This document shows, piece after piece, positions 58,980-60,000 of a DNA stretch of 60,000 nucleotides. How positions within the stretch are numbered: position 1 is the stretch's first letter; each line of letters opens with the position of its first letter. The notes beneath the pieces were generated by a model. That model had not been told where the DNA came from. It made no database searches and worked only from the letters and a program-made list of their open reading frames with translations. Where the stretch lies: NCBI GenBank assembly GCA_914767715.1, contig OU612065.1, forward strand, positions 2,606,001 through 2,666,000, written 5' to 3'. The translations under genes and the position numbers were made by a program. The DNA comes from Membranipora membranacea (Eukaryota; Bryozoa; Gymnolaemata; Cheilostomatida; Membraniporidae).

Positions 58980-60000
58980 CTAGCAGAATGACTCGGGGCT
59001 TGAGTCTAAGTCAATGTTAGAGAAGCTAAGCTTTTCATGACTAGGTATCGAACTCTGGCTGTTAGTACGCACTCTAGTACTGCGTCGCCGAGAATTAATC
59101 CTACATAGCTGTGACTCTAGTTCATTGTTACGTTTATACATCTGCACATATGTGCTCTGTAACTGTTTCTGATATTGTAGGACTTTCTCCTTCTCTTCTC
59201 TCCACTTCTCCTGTTCAGCTCTGAAGTTATCTCTCTCTTTCTGAACCATCCTTTCCTGCTGGTCTAGCCGCTCGTTCAGCTCACTAATCTTAGATTCCTG
59301 TGTTTGTCCATCGCTGGATGAAGCCATCTCTACCTCAGCGATCTTACCACTGAGTCTCTGTTGTTCTAGCTGACCCATGGACAGCCTCTCCTCGAGTGTT
59401 TGGGATTTCTGTTCTAGCTCTTTGTTGCGATGACGCAGCAGCTCACACTCACATGACTGCTCTGTTAGTTTTTGACAAGTCTCTGTGTTTCGCTGCTTTA
59501 GGTCACGTATTTGTGCTGCCAGCTGGTTTTGCCGATCCCTATCAAGTTGATTCTGCTGCATATCTACAGAGAATTGTCTTTTGTCCAGCTCTAGCTGTGC
59601 TATAACTTGTCTGAGTTCTGACTCGCGATCTCGTGAAGCATCTTGAGTCACCCGTAGACGCCGGTGGTACTCCTGAGCTAACTCCTGCATCTGTTTCTCC
59701 CACTCTATTCGTTTTTGTTCCTGCACACGGATGATGGCACTTTCGTTTAATTCCATGGTCTGGCGTAGCCTTGAGATCTCAGATTCTTTCTCCTGAAGCA
59801 GACTCTCCATATGGGAGTCATGCTTACCGCCCTCACGGTAGAGGGGAAGAGAGTTGTACTCATGATTGGATTTGATTTGTGTTGGGCTGGAGTATGTGTC
59901 AGAATCTCGTGATGTAGTGGAGGCACTGTGACTGGCTGAACGGCTTGTTTCCCTGGAAGAGTAACCATCATCTTGTGAGATAGGAGTAAATGAGGTTCTG
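58980..60000 (-). CDS. LZTS (FEZ1)-like leucine-zipper coiled-coil protein, C-terminal 339 residues
   Basis: A single open exon runs from the window edge (60000) to a TAG at 58980. The first 60 or so visible residues are Ser/Thr-rich ('SSRETSRSASHSAS'). The next roughly 235 residues form a long coiled coil rich in Q, E, R and K. Near its end 'LQYQKQLQSTYVQMYKRNNE' matches the conserved block near the C-terminus of LZTS1/2/3. The protein ends '...SSPESFC', which could act as a PDZ ligand. LZTS proteins are cytoplasmic or postsynaptic scaffolds that also affect the cell cycle and Wnt signalling. N4BP3, a relative, is the main alternative. The gene continues beyond the window. Confidence 0.75.
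   Translation of the reverse strand, partial: RTSFTPISQDDGYSSRETSRSASHSASTTSRDSDTYSSPTQIKSNHEYNSLPLYREGGKHDSHMESLLQEKESEISRLRQTMELNESAIIRVQEQKRIEWEKQMQELAQEYHRRLRVTQDASRDRESELRQVIAQLELDKRQFSVDMQQNQLDRDRQNQLAAQIRDLKQRNTETCQKLTEQSCECELLRHRNKELEQKSQTLEERLSMGQLEQQRLSGKIAEVEMASSSDGQTQESKISELNERLDQQERMVQKERDNFRAEQEKWREEKEKVLQYQKQLQSTYVQMYKRNNELESQLCRINSRRRSTRVRTNSQSSIPSHEKLSFSNIDLDSSPESFC

Noticed and set aside
1-60000. CRISPR arrays, bacterial operons, Shine-Dalgarno sites, prophage or viral genes
   Set aside because: The window is spliced animal DNA. The short tandem repeats found are contiguous without spacers, and the only reverse transcriptases are of the non-LTR type.

Overview
This is a window of animal (metazoan) nuclear DNA: AT-rich, with intron-split genes and consensus GT-AG junctions. 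It carries animal families (B9D1, ARID3, LZTS, multi-lectin receptor, Ig/FN3 cell-adhesion protein) and LINE, SINE and foldback transposon remains. Introns are mostly 0.2-1.5 kb. The combination of C-type lectin, discoidin, farnesoic-acid-O-methyltransferase-like (FAMeT) and WSC domains in one receptor, together with the transposon types, suggests an invertebrate. I cannot name the phylum from sequence alone. All gene models below were assembled by hand from splice sites and reading phase.

Layout. 1-5365 (+): 3' part of a GPI-anchored Ig/FN3 adhesion protein. 6479-8769 (-): complete B9D1, a ciliary transition-zone protein, 6 exons, with a tRNA-derived SINE in its first intron. 8870-13800: gene-poor DNA with a foldback transposon copy and a LINE fragment. 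13824-40286 (+): a giant type I receptor of 60 coding exons and about 3064 residues. Its order is signal peptide, 5 C-type lectin domains (CTLDs), a discoidin (F5/8C) domain interrupted by a FAMeT domain, 2 more discoidin domains, WSC, 8 CTLDs with a fibronectin type II domain after the last of these, one more CTLD, a Ser/Thr-rich stalk, a transmembrane helix, and a short tail with an FxNxxY endocytosis signal. One of its introns holds an antisense single-pass membrane protein gene (17414-18136, -). 41731-46932 (-): ARID3/dead ringer transcription factor, 7 coding exons. 47544-58590 (+): UTP15, a ribosome-biogenesis WD40 protein, 13 exons. Its 5-kb first intron contains one LINE inserted inside another. 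58980-60000 (-): C-terminal end of an LZTS-like coiled-coil protein.

How the genes relate. Only two relationships look physical: ARID3 and UTP15 are head to head with 611 bp between start codons, and UTP15 and the LZTS-like gene converge. Otherwise these are unrelated housekeeping, ciliary, adhesion and receptor genes lying side by side.

The most notable item is the giant receptor. It looks like an expanded, mannose-receptor-type endocytic pattern-recognition protein, with seven of fourteen CTLDs retaining the EPN/WND calcium-sugar signature. Its FAMeT domain is spliced into a loop of a discoidin domain by three exons whose outer boundaries are both phase 1.
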